Part shown: piece after piece, positions 41,052 to 47,859 of the stretch
Position numbering within the stretch: the first letter of the stretch is position 1
How the letters are laid out: every line of letters begins with the position of its first letter
Source of the DNA: Bacillota bacterium
GTDB lineage: Bacteria > Bacillota > Clostridia > Lachnospirales > Lachnospiraceae
Assembly (NCBI GenBank): GCA_023415055.1
Contig: JAEZLZ010000025.1
Location: forward strand, 1-47,859
Length of the DNA: 47,859 nt
Direction: 5' to 3'
Notes under the pieces: generated by a model
What the model saw: only the letters and a program-made list of their open reading frames with translations
Databases searched by the model: none
What the model was told of the DNA's origin: nothing
Made by a program: the position numbers and the translations under genes

Positions 41052-42359
41052 TCATCCCCCGATTGCCCCAGCGAATACTTCAAAGGAGCTGATCGGCACC
41101 TTCTTAGCCATCACCAATGCGGCATTTGCATTCGCAAGAATTGTCTGAAATTCATTAGCCCCCCGTGAAAGAGCAATACCGATACTGATCGTGATCCCAT
41201 TCTTGGTATGCTCGAAGGAGTAGATGGACTCTAGTTCCTTGCAGATCCTATCTGCTTTTTCATAAGCAAGGGTATCTTTTGGAATATCCTTCAGGAAGAT
41301 AGCGAACTCGCTTATGCCCACTCTTCCGATAATGTCCGATGTTCTGAACTGTCTTTTGAGCGAATTACCGATGGTTGTCAGAATGTTCTCACCGCTTATC
41401 ACCCTGCGAACCTCGTTGATATTTTTATAATTTCTGATATCCACCAGCATTAATGCTGAAAGAGCATCCGCATTTTGTTTGTCCAGAGCGTCTCTTATCA
41501 TAATCTCCGTCGATACCTTTGTACAGACATTGGTAAGTGAATCAATCTCCGGTTGATAACCTGTATCAGCAGGTGCATTCTCCACTTTGTTGATGACCGA
41601 CAGCTTACCTACCACCTTATACGGAGTGCGATTTTCATCAAAGATGATGGAGGCATAGCAGATGTACCAACAGGGCTTCCCACCCTTCGGTATCATTCTT
41701 ACTTCGAATCGAACCTGTTTTCTTCCGCTCATCATACTGTTAAAAATACCAACCACTGCCGGTAGCTCGTCTGGATGAATCGTCTTTGTCTTCTCCAGTC
41801 TTTTGCGAAAGCCTGTAATCACTGAATCCTTACCGAACACCTCATGGAATGTCTCAGAAAAGCTTAAGGTATCCGTGGCAATCTCATATCCAAAATATAA
41901 ATCCTTGGAAAGCTCTGTAATCGCACGATTATACTCGGCATTTTGCTCCAGCTGTTTATAGCGGACCATCGTGTCTGTTGCATCCAGTGCCATACAAGAG
42001 AATACAGGAACGGATTTTGTTCCCGATGCATGGACCTCCTGCAAACGGCTGCCTGTTATCATAATCCATTTGAAGCTGCCATCCTGCTGCAGACTACGAA
42101 AATGAAAGCTTAGCATATTATCTTTTCTATTTTTTTGGGATGCAATCTGCTGAGTCACATAAATGATATCCGCAGAATATACAAGACGAAGCAGCTGCTG
42201 GAGCCCTTTGGCAGCATTATCTGCCACATTCTTCACCAAAGAGAAAAAATTCTCCGATGCAAACAATATGGTCAGCATATCATCCATGGCAAGCTTAACG
42301 AGAGCACCTGGGGTACTCCGTAAGAGCTCTTCCGTCTGTAATCTATCTAATTCATCCAT
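41052..42359 (-). CDS. PAS-domain protein with degenerate GGDEF domain
   Basis: A 435-residue soluble signalling protein. Two PAS-like segments (about 14-130 and 150-258) are followed by a GGDEF-type domain (about 270-430). The active-site loop reads GISEF (348-352) instead of GGDEF, and the upstream DxDxFKxxND motif has become DIRNYKNINE. It is thus probably inactive as a diguanylate cyclase and may bind GTP or act as a scaffold. AAAGGTG lies before the ATG. It is transcribed towards the hydrogenase-homologue operon but is separated from it by 480 bp with 94-bp repeats. Confidence 0.87.
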   Translation of the reverse strand: MDELDRLQTEELLRSTPGALVKLAMDDMLTILFASENFFSLVKNVADNAAKGLQQLLRLVYSADIIYVTQQIASQKNRKDNMLSFHFRSLQQDGSFKWIMITGSRLQEVHASGTKSVPVFSCMALDATDTMVRYKQLEQNAEYNRAITELSKDLYFGYEIATDTLSFSETFHEVFGKDSVITGFRKRLEKTKTIHPDELPAVVGIFNSMMSGRKQVRFEVRMIPKGGKPCWYICYASIIFDENRTPYKVVGKLSVINKVENAPADTGYQPEIDSLTNVCTKVSTEIMIRDALDKQNADALSALMLVDIRNYKNINEVRRVISGENILTTIGNSLKRQFRTSDIIGRVGISEFAIFLKDIPKDTLAYEKADRICKELESIYSFEHTKNGITISIGIALSRGANEFQTILANANAALVMAKKVPISSFEVFAGAIGG

Positions 42360-42574
42360 TGTTTCACCTTTCCTGACGAGATGCCGTTTTGCAGCATCAT
42401 AAATAATAAATGTGAAGATGTTTTTTCTTCACTCTTCTTATACAACGAAATGTAATATATATGCAATTTTTCCCCTGAAAAAGCTGTTGGGTAAGAAACA
42501 TTATAATACAACTTGTCATCAATTACAATCTCAGAATCTACCGCCTCCGGCAGATTCTTCAAGTGTTTTTCCAT
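42347..42574 (-). CDS. small hypothetical protein upstream of the PAS/GGDEF gene
   Basis: A possible 75-residue protein with ordinary composition (LPEAVDSEIVIDDKLYYNVS, then EKLHIYYISLYKK). It ends 13 bp inside the PAS/GGDEF gene, an arrangement typical of coupled genes. No good Shine-Dalgarno precedes the ATG and I recognise no family. It may also be an upstream extension of the sensor lost by frameshift, or chance. Confidence 0.35.
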   Translation of the reverse strand: MEKHLKNLPEAVDSEIVIDDKLYYNVSYPTAFSGEKLHIYYISLYKKSEEKTSSHLLFMMLQNGISSGKVKQWMN

Positions 42575-42696
42575 GTAAAACCAAACAATTACATCCTGTT
42601 TTTAATCACTGTTTCTTCTATCCATTTTATCCAGATAAAATCCTATAATTATGCTGATAGTTGTTAATAATTTTTGTAGATTTTTTAACATACTTA

Positions 42697-42705
42697 TGTT
42701 ATAAT
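42697..42705 (+). promoter_or_regulatory. extended -10 promoter of the hnd operon
   Basis: TGTTATAAT (extended -10 TGnTATAAT) lies 45 bp ahead of hndA. The -35 region is poor (a TTGTAG 19 bp upstream). Confidence 0.6.
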
Positions 42706-42749
42706 GTCAATGTTTGTGGCGACACAATATATTTTAAGGAGGTTCAAAA

Positions 42750-43244
42750 ATGGGATCGCAGAATAACACAGTACCCTTTGCAGGAACGAAAGAGCAGGAA
42801 GCAACACTCTTACAGGTCATTGCTGATCATAAAGATGATAAAGGCGCTCTTATGCCCATTTTGCAAAAGGCACAAGGTATTTATGGTTATCTTCCTATCG
42901 AAGTACAGACCATTATTTCCAATGAGATGAATGTACCGTTGGAGAAGATCTACGGAATTGTTACATTCTACTCACAGTTTTCACTTAATCCAAAGGGCAA
43001 ATACAATGTTTCCGTTTGCCTTGGAACCGCTTGCTATGTTAAGGGTTCCGGAGATATCTTCAATAAGCTTCAGGAGATGCTGGGTGTTGAGGATGGCGGA
43101 TGCACAAAGGATGGAACTTTTTCATTAGAGTCCTGCCGCTGCATCGGTGCCTGCGGACTTGCGCCTGTACTCACAATCAATGAGGATGTCTATGGAAAAT
43201 TAACCGTTGACGATCTGGAAGGCATTTTAGCAAAGTACAAATAA
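42750..43244 (+). CDS. hndA: NuoE-like [2Fe-2S] subunit of bifurcating hydrogenase
   Basis: A 164-residue thioredoxin-like [2Fe-2S] protein of the NuoE/HndA/HydC family. The ligand pattern is CLGTACYVKG followed by SCRCIGACGLAP. It carries electrons between the NAD(P)H-oxidising flavoprotein and the hydrogenase subunit in the cytoplasm. AAGGAGG lies 8 nt before the ATG. It heads an operon followed by an HATPase and hndB, hndC, hndD. The HydC name used in trimeric HydABC enzymes is equivalent. Confidence 0.92.
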   Translation: MGSQNNTVPFAGTKEQEATLLQVIADHKDDKGALMPILQKAQGIYGYLPIEVQTIISNEMNVPLEKIYGIVTFYSQFSLNPKGKYNVSVCLGTACYVKGSGDIFNKLQEMLGVEDGGCTKDGTFSLESCRCIGACGLAPVLTINEDVYGKLTVDDLEGILAKYK

Positions 43245-43245
43245 T

Positions 43246-43803
43246 ATGATGACAGAAATCTCTCTTAATGTATTGGATATCGCTAATAATTCAATCCGGG
43301 CTCAGGCGAACCTGATTGAAATAATAATACAAATACAAAGAGACTTTGATAAACTAACGATTACAATAGCCGATAATGGCAGCGGAATGACTGCAGAGCA
43401 AATAAGACAGGTAGAAGATCCCTTCTTCACTACCCGTACCACCAGAAAGGTTGGTCTCGGCGTTCCATTTTTCAAGATGGCTGCTGAGAGCACCGGCGGA
43501 AGTTTTCAGATTGATTCCGAACCTGGAAAAGGAACCAGGGTGGTTGCTGTATTTGCTTTATCCCACATCGACCGCATGCCACTTGGCGATATGAACAGTA
43601 CCATGCATACACTAATCACTTTGAATACGCAGATTGACTTCCTTTATCGATATATCTTCGACAGCAAGGAATTCACCTTGGATACTAGGGAATTTCGTCA
43701 AATTCTTAACGATGTTCCACTGAACTCTCCGGAGGTTTCTGCATACATCAAAGAATACTTACAGGAAAATCAATACGAGACAGATGGTGGATATCTCGTA
43801 TAA
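43246..43803 (+). CDS. histidine-kinase-like ATPase within the hnd operon
   Basis: A 185-residue GHKL ATPase. Boxes: N box SLNVLDIANNSIRAQA (about 5-20), G1 IADNGSGM, then DPFFTTRTTRKVGLGVPFFK and GGSFQIDSEPGKGT (G2). No dimerisation/phosphoacceptor histidine and no sensor domain are present. The C-terminal third (residues 110-185) is helical and unassigned. It starts 1 nt after the hndA stop, with no Shine-Dalgarno, so it is translationally coupled. Its role is unknown, probably regulation of the hydrogenase. A second HATPase lies in the opposite operon (39796). Confidence 0.85.
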   Translation: MMTEISLNVLDIANNSIRAQANLIEIIIQIQRDFDKLTITIADNGSGMTAEQIRQVEDPFFTTRTTRKVGLGVPFFKMAAESTGGSFQIDSEPGKGTRVVAVFALSHIDRMPLGDMNSTMHTLITLNTQIDFLYRYIFDSKEFTLDTREFRQILNDVPLNSPEVSAYIKEYLQENQYETDGGYLV

Positions 43804-43906
43804 GAAATATAATATATACACCACTAAATCAGCAATTTGTAATACACGACGGAAGAAGAATTACCGGTCAATATAGAATAGTTCCATCATTTACAGTTTT
43901 ACTAAG

Positions 43907-44068
43907 GGAGGCGATGTCCTCCAAGCATGATGTAATAAATTTTTGTTTCATATATCGGAGGACATTATCCTCCAATATAGTTCTCGAAAAAATGTAATTT
44001 ATTAAGGGAGGATAATATATCCTCCACTGTAGTTCTCGTAAAAAATGTAATTTATTAAGGAGGATATA
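43907..44068 (+). promoter_or_regulatory. four-unit Shine-Dalgarno/anti-Shine-Dalgarno array before hndB
   Basis: GGAGG starts at 43907, 43957, 44007 and 44059 (periods 50, 50, 52 bp). The last is the true hndB site, 7 nt before ATG. After each of the first three comes a matching anti-site: 43913-43922, 43966-43973, 44016-44025. Each can pair locally with its own GGAGG (stems 43907-43922, 43957-43973, 44007-44025) or with the next. TATATCCTCC at 44016-44025 is perfectly complementary to GGAGGATATA at 44059-44068, which hides the hndB site. Units also contain ATGTAA (43930, 43992, 44045), a start codon followed at once by a stop. Confidence 0.7.
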
Positions 44069-44070
44069 GC

Positions 44071-44442
44071 ATGAAATCTCTAGAAGAGCTTAAGGCAATC
44101 AGAGAAAAGATGCAGGGTCAGATCGGGCTTCGTAATGAAAGCAGCGAGCAGACACGTGTCATCGTAGGTATGGCTACCTGCGGTATCGCAAGTGGTGCAA
44201 GACCGGTTCTTACCGCACTCTCTGATGCAGTTCAGCAAAAGGGTCTTACCAATGTTGCAGTTATACAGACCGGTTGTATCGGCTTATGCCAATTCGAACC
44301 CATTGTAGAGGTATTGGAACCCGGTAAAGATAAAGTTACTTATGTAAAAATGACTCCCGAAAAAGCACTGGAAGTGGTTGAAAATCACTTAATTCGTGGT
44401 CAGGTAGTTGAAAAATATACGATTGCCGAAGTACTCGGCTAA
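44071..44442 (+). CDS. hndB: thioredoxin-like [2Fe-2S] ferredoxin subunit
   Basis: A 123-residue [2Fe-2S] protein of the HndB family. The ligands are spaced as MATCGIASGA then TGCIGLCQFEP. It is the small electron-carrier subunit of the tetrameric NADP-reducing/bifurcating hydrogenase of HndABCD type. AAGGAGG lies 7 nt before the ATG. A switch-like leader precedes it after an unusually long 267-bp intercistronic gap. It is 18 bp before hndC. Confidence 0.9.
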   Translation: MKSLEELKAIREKMQGQIGLRNESSEQTRVIVGMATCGIASGARPVLTALSDAVQQKGLTNVAVIQTGCIGLCQFEPIVEVLEPGKDKVTYVKMTPEKALEVVENHLIRGQVVEKYTIAEVLG

Positions 44443-44460
44443 TCCGAAGGAGGACACACT

Positions 44461-46248
44461 ATGTATCGTTCACACGTATTGGTTTGCGGTGGTACCGGAT
44501 GTACTTCCTCGGGAAGTGCCAAGATTATTGATACACTGCAGGCAGAAATCATCAAAAATGGTCTTAAGGACGAAGTTGCCGTTGTACAGACAGGCTGTCA
44601 CGGGCTTTGTGCACAGGGTCCTATCGTTATTATTTACCCGGAAGCAACATTCTATGCAATGGTTACAAATGAAGATATTCCGGAGATCGTATCCGAGCAT
44701 TTATTAAAGGGACGTATCGTAAATCGTCTTCTTTACAAGGAAATGGTTACTGAGAATGGTATCAAATCCTTAAATGAAACTGACTTCTACAAGAGACAGC
44801 ACAGAATTGCACTTCGTAACTGTGGTGTTATCAATCCTGAGAATATCGATGAATATATCGGAACAAACGGTTATGAGGCTCTTGGTAAGGTATTAACCGA
44901 GTACACACCGGATCAGGTTATTCAGACCATCCTAGACAGTGGACTTCGTGGCCGTGGCGGCGGCGGTTTCCCGACTGGTTTAAAGTGGAAGCTTGCTAAG
45001 GGCAACGATGCAGATCAGAAGTATGTTTGCTGTAATGCAGACGAAGGTGACCCGGGCGCATTCATGGATCGTTCCGTATTAGAGGGTGACCCTCATGTCG
45101 TACTTGAGGCTATGGCAATCGCAGGCTATGCAATTGGCGCATCTAAGGGTTACATCTATGTTCGTGCAGAGTACCCGATCGCTGTTGGTCGTCTTGAAAT
45201 TGCAATCGGTCAGGCTAGAGAATATGGCTTACTTGGTAAGAACATCTTTGGTACCGACTTTGATTTTGATATTGAATTAAGACTTGGTGCCGGCGCATTT
45301 GTATGTGGTGAAGAGACAGCTCTTATGACCTCCATCGAAGGTAACCGCGGTGAGCCTCGTCCTCGTCCTCCGTTCCCTGCACAGAAGGGTCTTTTCCAGA
45401 AACCTACGATCTTAAATAATGTTGAGACCTATGCAAATATTCCTCAGATTATCTTAAATGGTCCCGAATGGTTCGCATCCATGGGTACCGAGAAGAGCAA
45501 GGGAACCAAGGTATTTGCACTCGGCGGTAAGATCAACAACACCGGCCTTGTAGAGATCCCGATGGGAACTCCTCTTCGCGAAGTAATCGAAGATATCGGT
45601 GGTGGTATCCCGAAAGGTAAGAAGTTTAAAGCAGCTCAGACAGGCGGCCCCTCCGGCGGATGTATCCCTGCAGAGCATTTTGATATTCCGATTGACTACG
45701 ACAACTTAATCAGCATCGGCTCCATGATGGGTTCCGGCGGTCTTATCGTTATGGACGAAGACAACTGTATGGTTGATATCGCTAAGTTCTTCCTCGAGTT
45801 CACCGTGGATGAGTCCTGTGGTAAATGTACTCCCTGCCGTATCGGTACCAAGCGTCTTCATGAGATCTTAGATAAGATCACAAACGGACAGGGTACGTTG
45901 GAAGATCTCCAGAAGTTAGAGGATCTGTGCTACTACATCAAGGAGAATGCTCTTTGTGGTCTTGGTCAAACAGCTCCGAACCCGGTATTATCAACTCTTC
46001 GTTATTTCAAGGATGAGTATATTGCCCATGTAGTTGATAAGAAATGTCCAGCCGGTGTATGTAAGGCTCTTCTTTCCTACATCATCGACGAAGATAAATG
46101 TAAAGGATGTACACTTTGCGCAAGAATTTGTCCTAATGGTGCAATTTCCGGCAAGGTAAAGGAAGCACATCTTATCGATCAGAGCAAATGTATCAAGTGT
46201 GGCGCTTGTATGGAAAAATGTAAGTTCGGCGCTATCTCTAAGAAATAA
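44461..46248 (+). CDS. hndC: NuoF-like FMN/NAD(P)-binding flavoprotein subunit
   Basis: A 595-residue subunit that oxidises or reduces NAD(P)H. Domains: an N-terminal [2Fe-2S] thioredoxin-like domain (CGGTGCTSSGS, TGCHGLCAQGP), the 51-kDa NuoF core with the NAD/FMN site GLRGRGGGGFPTGLKWKLA, an SLBB domain, the [4Fe-4S] ligands ESCGKCTPCRIGTKRL, and two C-terminal [4Fe-4S] ferredoxin sites (CKGCTLCARICP, CIKCGACMEKC). All motifs are intact. GGAGG lies 7 nt before the ATG. It is the central flavin module of the complex in which electrons from NAD(P)H and ferredoxin are confurcated to H2, or the reverse. Confidence 0.95.
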   Translation: MYRSHVLVCGGTGCTSSGSAKIIDTLQAEIIKNGLKDEVAVVQTGCHGLCAQGPIVIIYPEATFYAMVTNEDIPEIVSEHLLKGRIVNRLLYKEMVTENGIKSLNETDFYKRQHRIALRNCGVINPENIDEYIGTNGYEALGKVLTEYTPDQVIQTILDSGLRGRGGGGFPTGLKWKLAKGNDADQKYVCCNADEGDPGAFMDRSVLEGDPHVVLEAMAIAGYAIGASKGYIYVRAEYPIAVGRLEIAIGQAREYGLLGKNIFGTDFDFDIELRLGAGAFVCGEETALMTSIEGNRGEPRPRPPFPAQKGLFQKPTILNNVETYANIPQIILNGPEWFASMGTEKSKGTKVFALGGKINNTGLVEIPMGTPLREVIEDIGGGIPKGKKFKAAQTGGPSGGCIPAEHFDIPIDYDNLISIGSMMGSGGLIVMDEDNCMVDIAKFFLEFTVDESCGKCTPCRIGTKRLHEILDKITNGQGTLEDLQKLEDLCYYIKENALCGLGQTAPNPVLSTLRYFKDEYIAHVVDKKCPAGVCKALLSYIIDEDKCKGCTLCARICPNGAISGKVKEAHLIDQSKCIKCGACMEKCKFGAISKK

Positions 46249-46282
46249 CTAACTGGTTATTATATCAAGATGGAGGTTAAAA

Positions 46283-47859
46283 ATGGAAACGGTAAATATT
46301 AAAATAAATGGCATGCCAATTCAAGCACCTAAGGGTGCCACCATATTAGAAGCGGCTAAGCTTGCCTGCATCGATATCCCCACCTTATGTTTCTTAAAGG
46401 ATATCAATGAGATCGGCGCTTGTCGTATCTGTGTCGTTGAAGTAAAGGGTGCCAGAAGCCTTGTTGCTTCCTGTATGTACCCTATTTCAGAGGGCATGGA
46501 AATCACCACGAATTCACCCAAGGTTCTCTCTTCCCGTAAGAAGACCTTAGAGCTTATCTTATCCGATCATGATAGAAAATGTCTCTCCTGTGTACGCAGC
46601 GGTAATTGTGAGCTTCAGAAGCTTTGCAACGACTTAAACGTAAAGGATGAATACCTTTATGACGGAGATCGTACCCGCTATGAATTAGATGATTCTTCTG
46701 CTCATATGGTACGCGATAACAATAAATGTATCCTTTGCAGACGCTGTTCCGCAGTATGTGATAAGATCCAGGGTATCGGCGTCATCGGTGCAAATGAGCG
46801 TGGTTTTGATACCAATATCTCTTGCGCATTTGATATGGGCTTAGGCGAGACCAGCTGTGTATCCTGTGGACAGTGTATCGCAGTATGTCCTACCGGAGCA
46901 CTTCTTGAGAAGGATTCTACCGATGATGTATTTGCAGCTCTTGCAGATCCTGATAAATATGTAGTTGTACAGACCGCTCCTAGCGTTCGTGCTGCTCTTG
47001 GTGAGGCATTTGGCCTTCCGATCGGAACAAATGTAGAGGGCAAGATGGTAGCTGCTCTTCGTCGCCTGGGATTTGCCAAGGTATTCGATACCGACTTCGC
47101 AGCAGATCTTACGATTATGGAAGAAGCAAACGAGCTGATTGAGAGAATCCAGAACGGGGGTAAATTACCGTTAATCACTTCCTGTTCACCTGGTTGGATT
47201 AAGTTCTGTGAGCATTATTATCCCGATATGCTTGAGAATCTATCCAGTTGTAAATCTCCTCAGCAGATGTTTGGTGCTATCTTAAAGACCTACTATGCTG
47301 AGAAGAATAACATTGATCCCAGTAAGATTGTAAGTGTCAGCGTAATGCCCTGTACCGCGAAGAAATTCGAGATCGGCAGAGAGGATCAGAGTGCAGCCGG
47401 TGTTCCGGATGTAGATATCTCTATTACAACCCGTGAGCTTGCGAGAATGATTGAGCGTGTGGGCATTAACTTCTTATCTCTTCCGGATGAATTCTTTGAT
47501 GATCCGTTGGGAAGGTCCACTGGTGCTTCCGTTATCTTCGGCGCTACCGGTGGTGTTATGGAAGCAGCTCTTAGAACAGCAGTTGAGACCATCACCGGAT
47601 CCGAGCTTGCCAGCCCTGATTTCAAAGAAGTCAGAGGAACCAAGGGTATCAAGGAAGCAACTTACGAAGCGGCCGGCTTACAGGTCAATGTTGCTGTTGC
47701 TTCCGGCCTTGCAAATGCAAGACAGCTTCTGGACGATGTAAAAGCAGGCAGAGCAAACTATCACTTTATCGAGATCATGGGATGTCCTGGCGGCTGTGTA
47801 AACGGCGGCGGACAGCCTCAGCAGCCCGGTACTGTTCGTAACTTTACCGACATCAGAGC
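46283..47859 (+). CDS. hndD: [FeFe] hydrogenase catalytic subunit (partial, runs off window)
   Basis: 525 residues are visible, open at the window end. Order: a plant-type [2Fe-2S] domain (CFLKDINEIGACRICVVE, C64), a His-Cys [4Fe-4S] motif (HDRKCLSCVRSGNCELQ), two [4Fe-4S] sites (C149-C159, C192-C202), then the H-cluster domain: L1 TSCSPGW (299-305), L2 MPCTAKKFE (355-363), L3 EIMGCPGGCVNGGGQP (497-512). L1 has serine where most enzymes have the second cysteine of TSCCP. It reduces protons or oxidises H2. GGAGG lies about 8 nt before the ATG. Confidence 0.95.
   Translation, partial: METVNIKINGMPIQAPKGATILEAAKLACIDIPTLCFLKDINEIGACRICVVEVKGARSLVASCMYPISEGMEITTNSPKVLSSRKKTLELILSDHDRKCLSCVRSGNCELQKLCNDLNVKDEYLYDGDRTRYELDDSSAHMVRDNNKCILCRRCSAVCDKIQGIGVIGANERGFDTNISCAFDMGLGETSCVSCGQCIAVCPTGALLEKDSTDDVFAALADPDKYVVVQTAPSVRAALGEAFGLPIGTNVEGKMVAALRRLGFAKVFDTDFAADLTIMEEANELIERIQNGGKLPLITSCSPGWIKFCEHYYPDMLENLSSCKSPQQMFGAILKTYYAEKNNIDPSKIVSVSVMPCTAKKFEIGREDQSAAGVPDVDISITTRELARMIERVGINFLSLPDEFFDDPLGRSTGASVIFGATGGVMEAALRTAVETITGSELASPDFKEVRGTKGIKEATYEAAGLQVNVAVASGLANARQLLDDVKAGRANYHFIEIMGCPGGCVNGGGQPQQPGTVRNFTDIR

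Noticed and set aside
44045..44050. Regulatory leader peptide before hndB
   Set aside because: The ATGTAA units encode only one residue and lie too far from the nearest GGAGG for normal initiation. They are noted only as part of the repeated unit.

Overview
The window looks like chromosomal DNA of a spore-forming, anaerobic, plant-polysaccharide-using Lachnospiraceae clostridium. I cannot name the species from sequence alone. The indicators are an HndABCD-type [FeFe] hydrogenase operon, a long clostridial-type PRPP synthetase, a QueT queuosine-precursor transporter, a CsxC-like exosporium protein, a BspA-like surface protein, YesM/YesN-regulated CUT1 sugar uptake, and moderately AT-rich DNA with strong AGGAGG ribosome binding sites.

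Layout. 1-1672: an IS30-family element whose right end lies 27 bp upstream of the murC -35 box. 1.7-7.2 kb (+): murC, a DnaA-box-rich intergenic region with 50-bp repeats, a DnaD-like and a DnaC/DnaI-like helicase-loading pair, and prs with a strong terminator. 7.2-12.9 kb (-): a yhaO-yhaN-class A PBP operon. 13.3-14.9 kb (+): a GNAT remnant, then an apparently autoregulated marR-flavodoxin-FMN-binding operon. 15.1-24.0 kb (-): orphan holin, PilZ protein, methyltransferase, an alpha-galactosidase-like plus SGNH esterase pair, a CsxC-like protein, a VOC pseudogene, a double-GNAT acetyltransferase and a Big_2/leucine-rich-repeat surface protein. 24.4-25.8 kb: a BspA remnant, then queT with a 134-nt structured leader, followed by a decayed second queT.

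25.9-34.6 kb (-) is a carbohydrate locus: esterase, sugar-binding lipoprotein, two permeases, YesM-type kinase, DraG-fold hydrolase and YesN-type regulator. A foldback element of about 215 bp lies between the binding protein and the permeases. No ATPase subunit is present, so a shared MsmX-type ATPase is likely. 34.7-37.2 kb holds an IS1182-like remnant, asnS and four 86-bp tandem repeats.

37.3-47.9 kb is the most interesting region: two divergent gene sets around hydrogenases. The minus-strand set carries a PHP phosphoesterase, two DRTGG proteins, an anti-sigma-like HATPase, a group D/HydS-like [FeFe] hydrogenase homologue and a PAS protein with a degenerate GGDEF domain. The plus-strand set is hndA, a second HATPase, hndB, hndC and hndD (cut by the window end). 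This fits a catalytic electron-bifurcating hydrogenase next to a sensory hydrogenase module. Ahead of hndB is a four-unit array of Shine-Dalgarno and anti-Shine-Dalgarno sequences that could switch translation. No rRNA, tRNA or CRISPR array was recognised.
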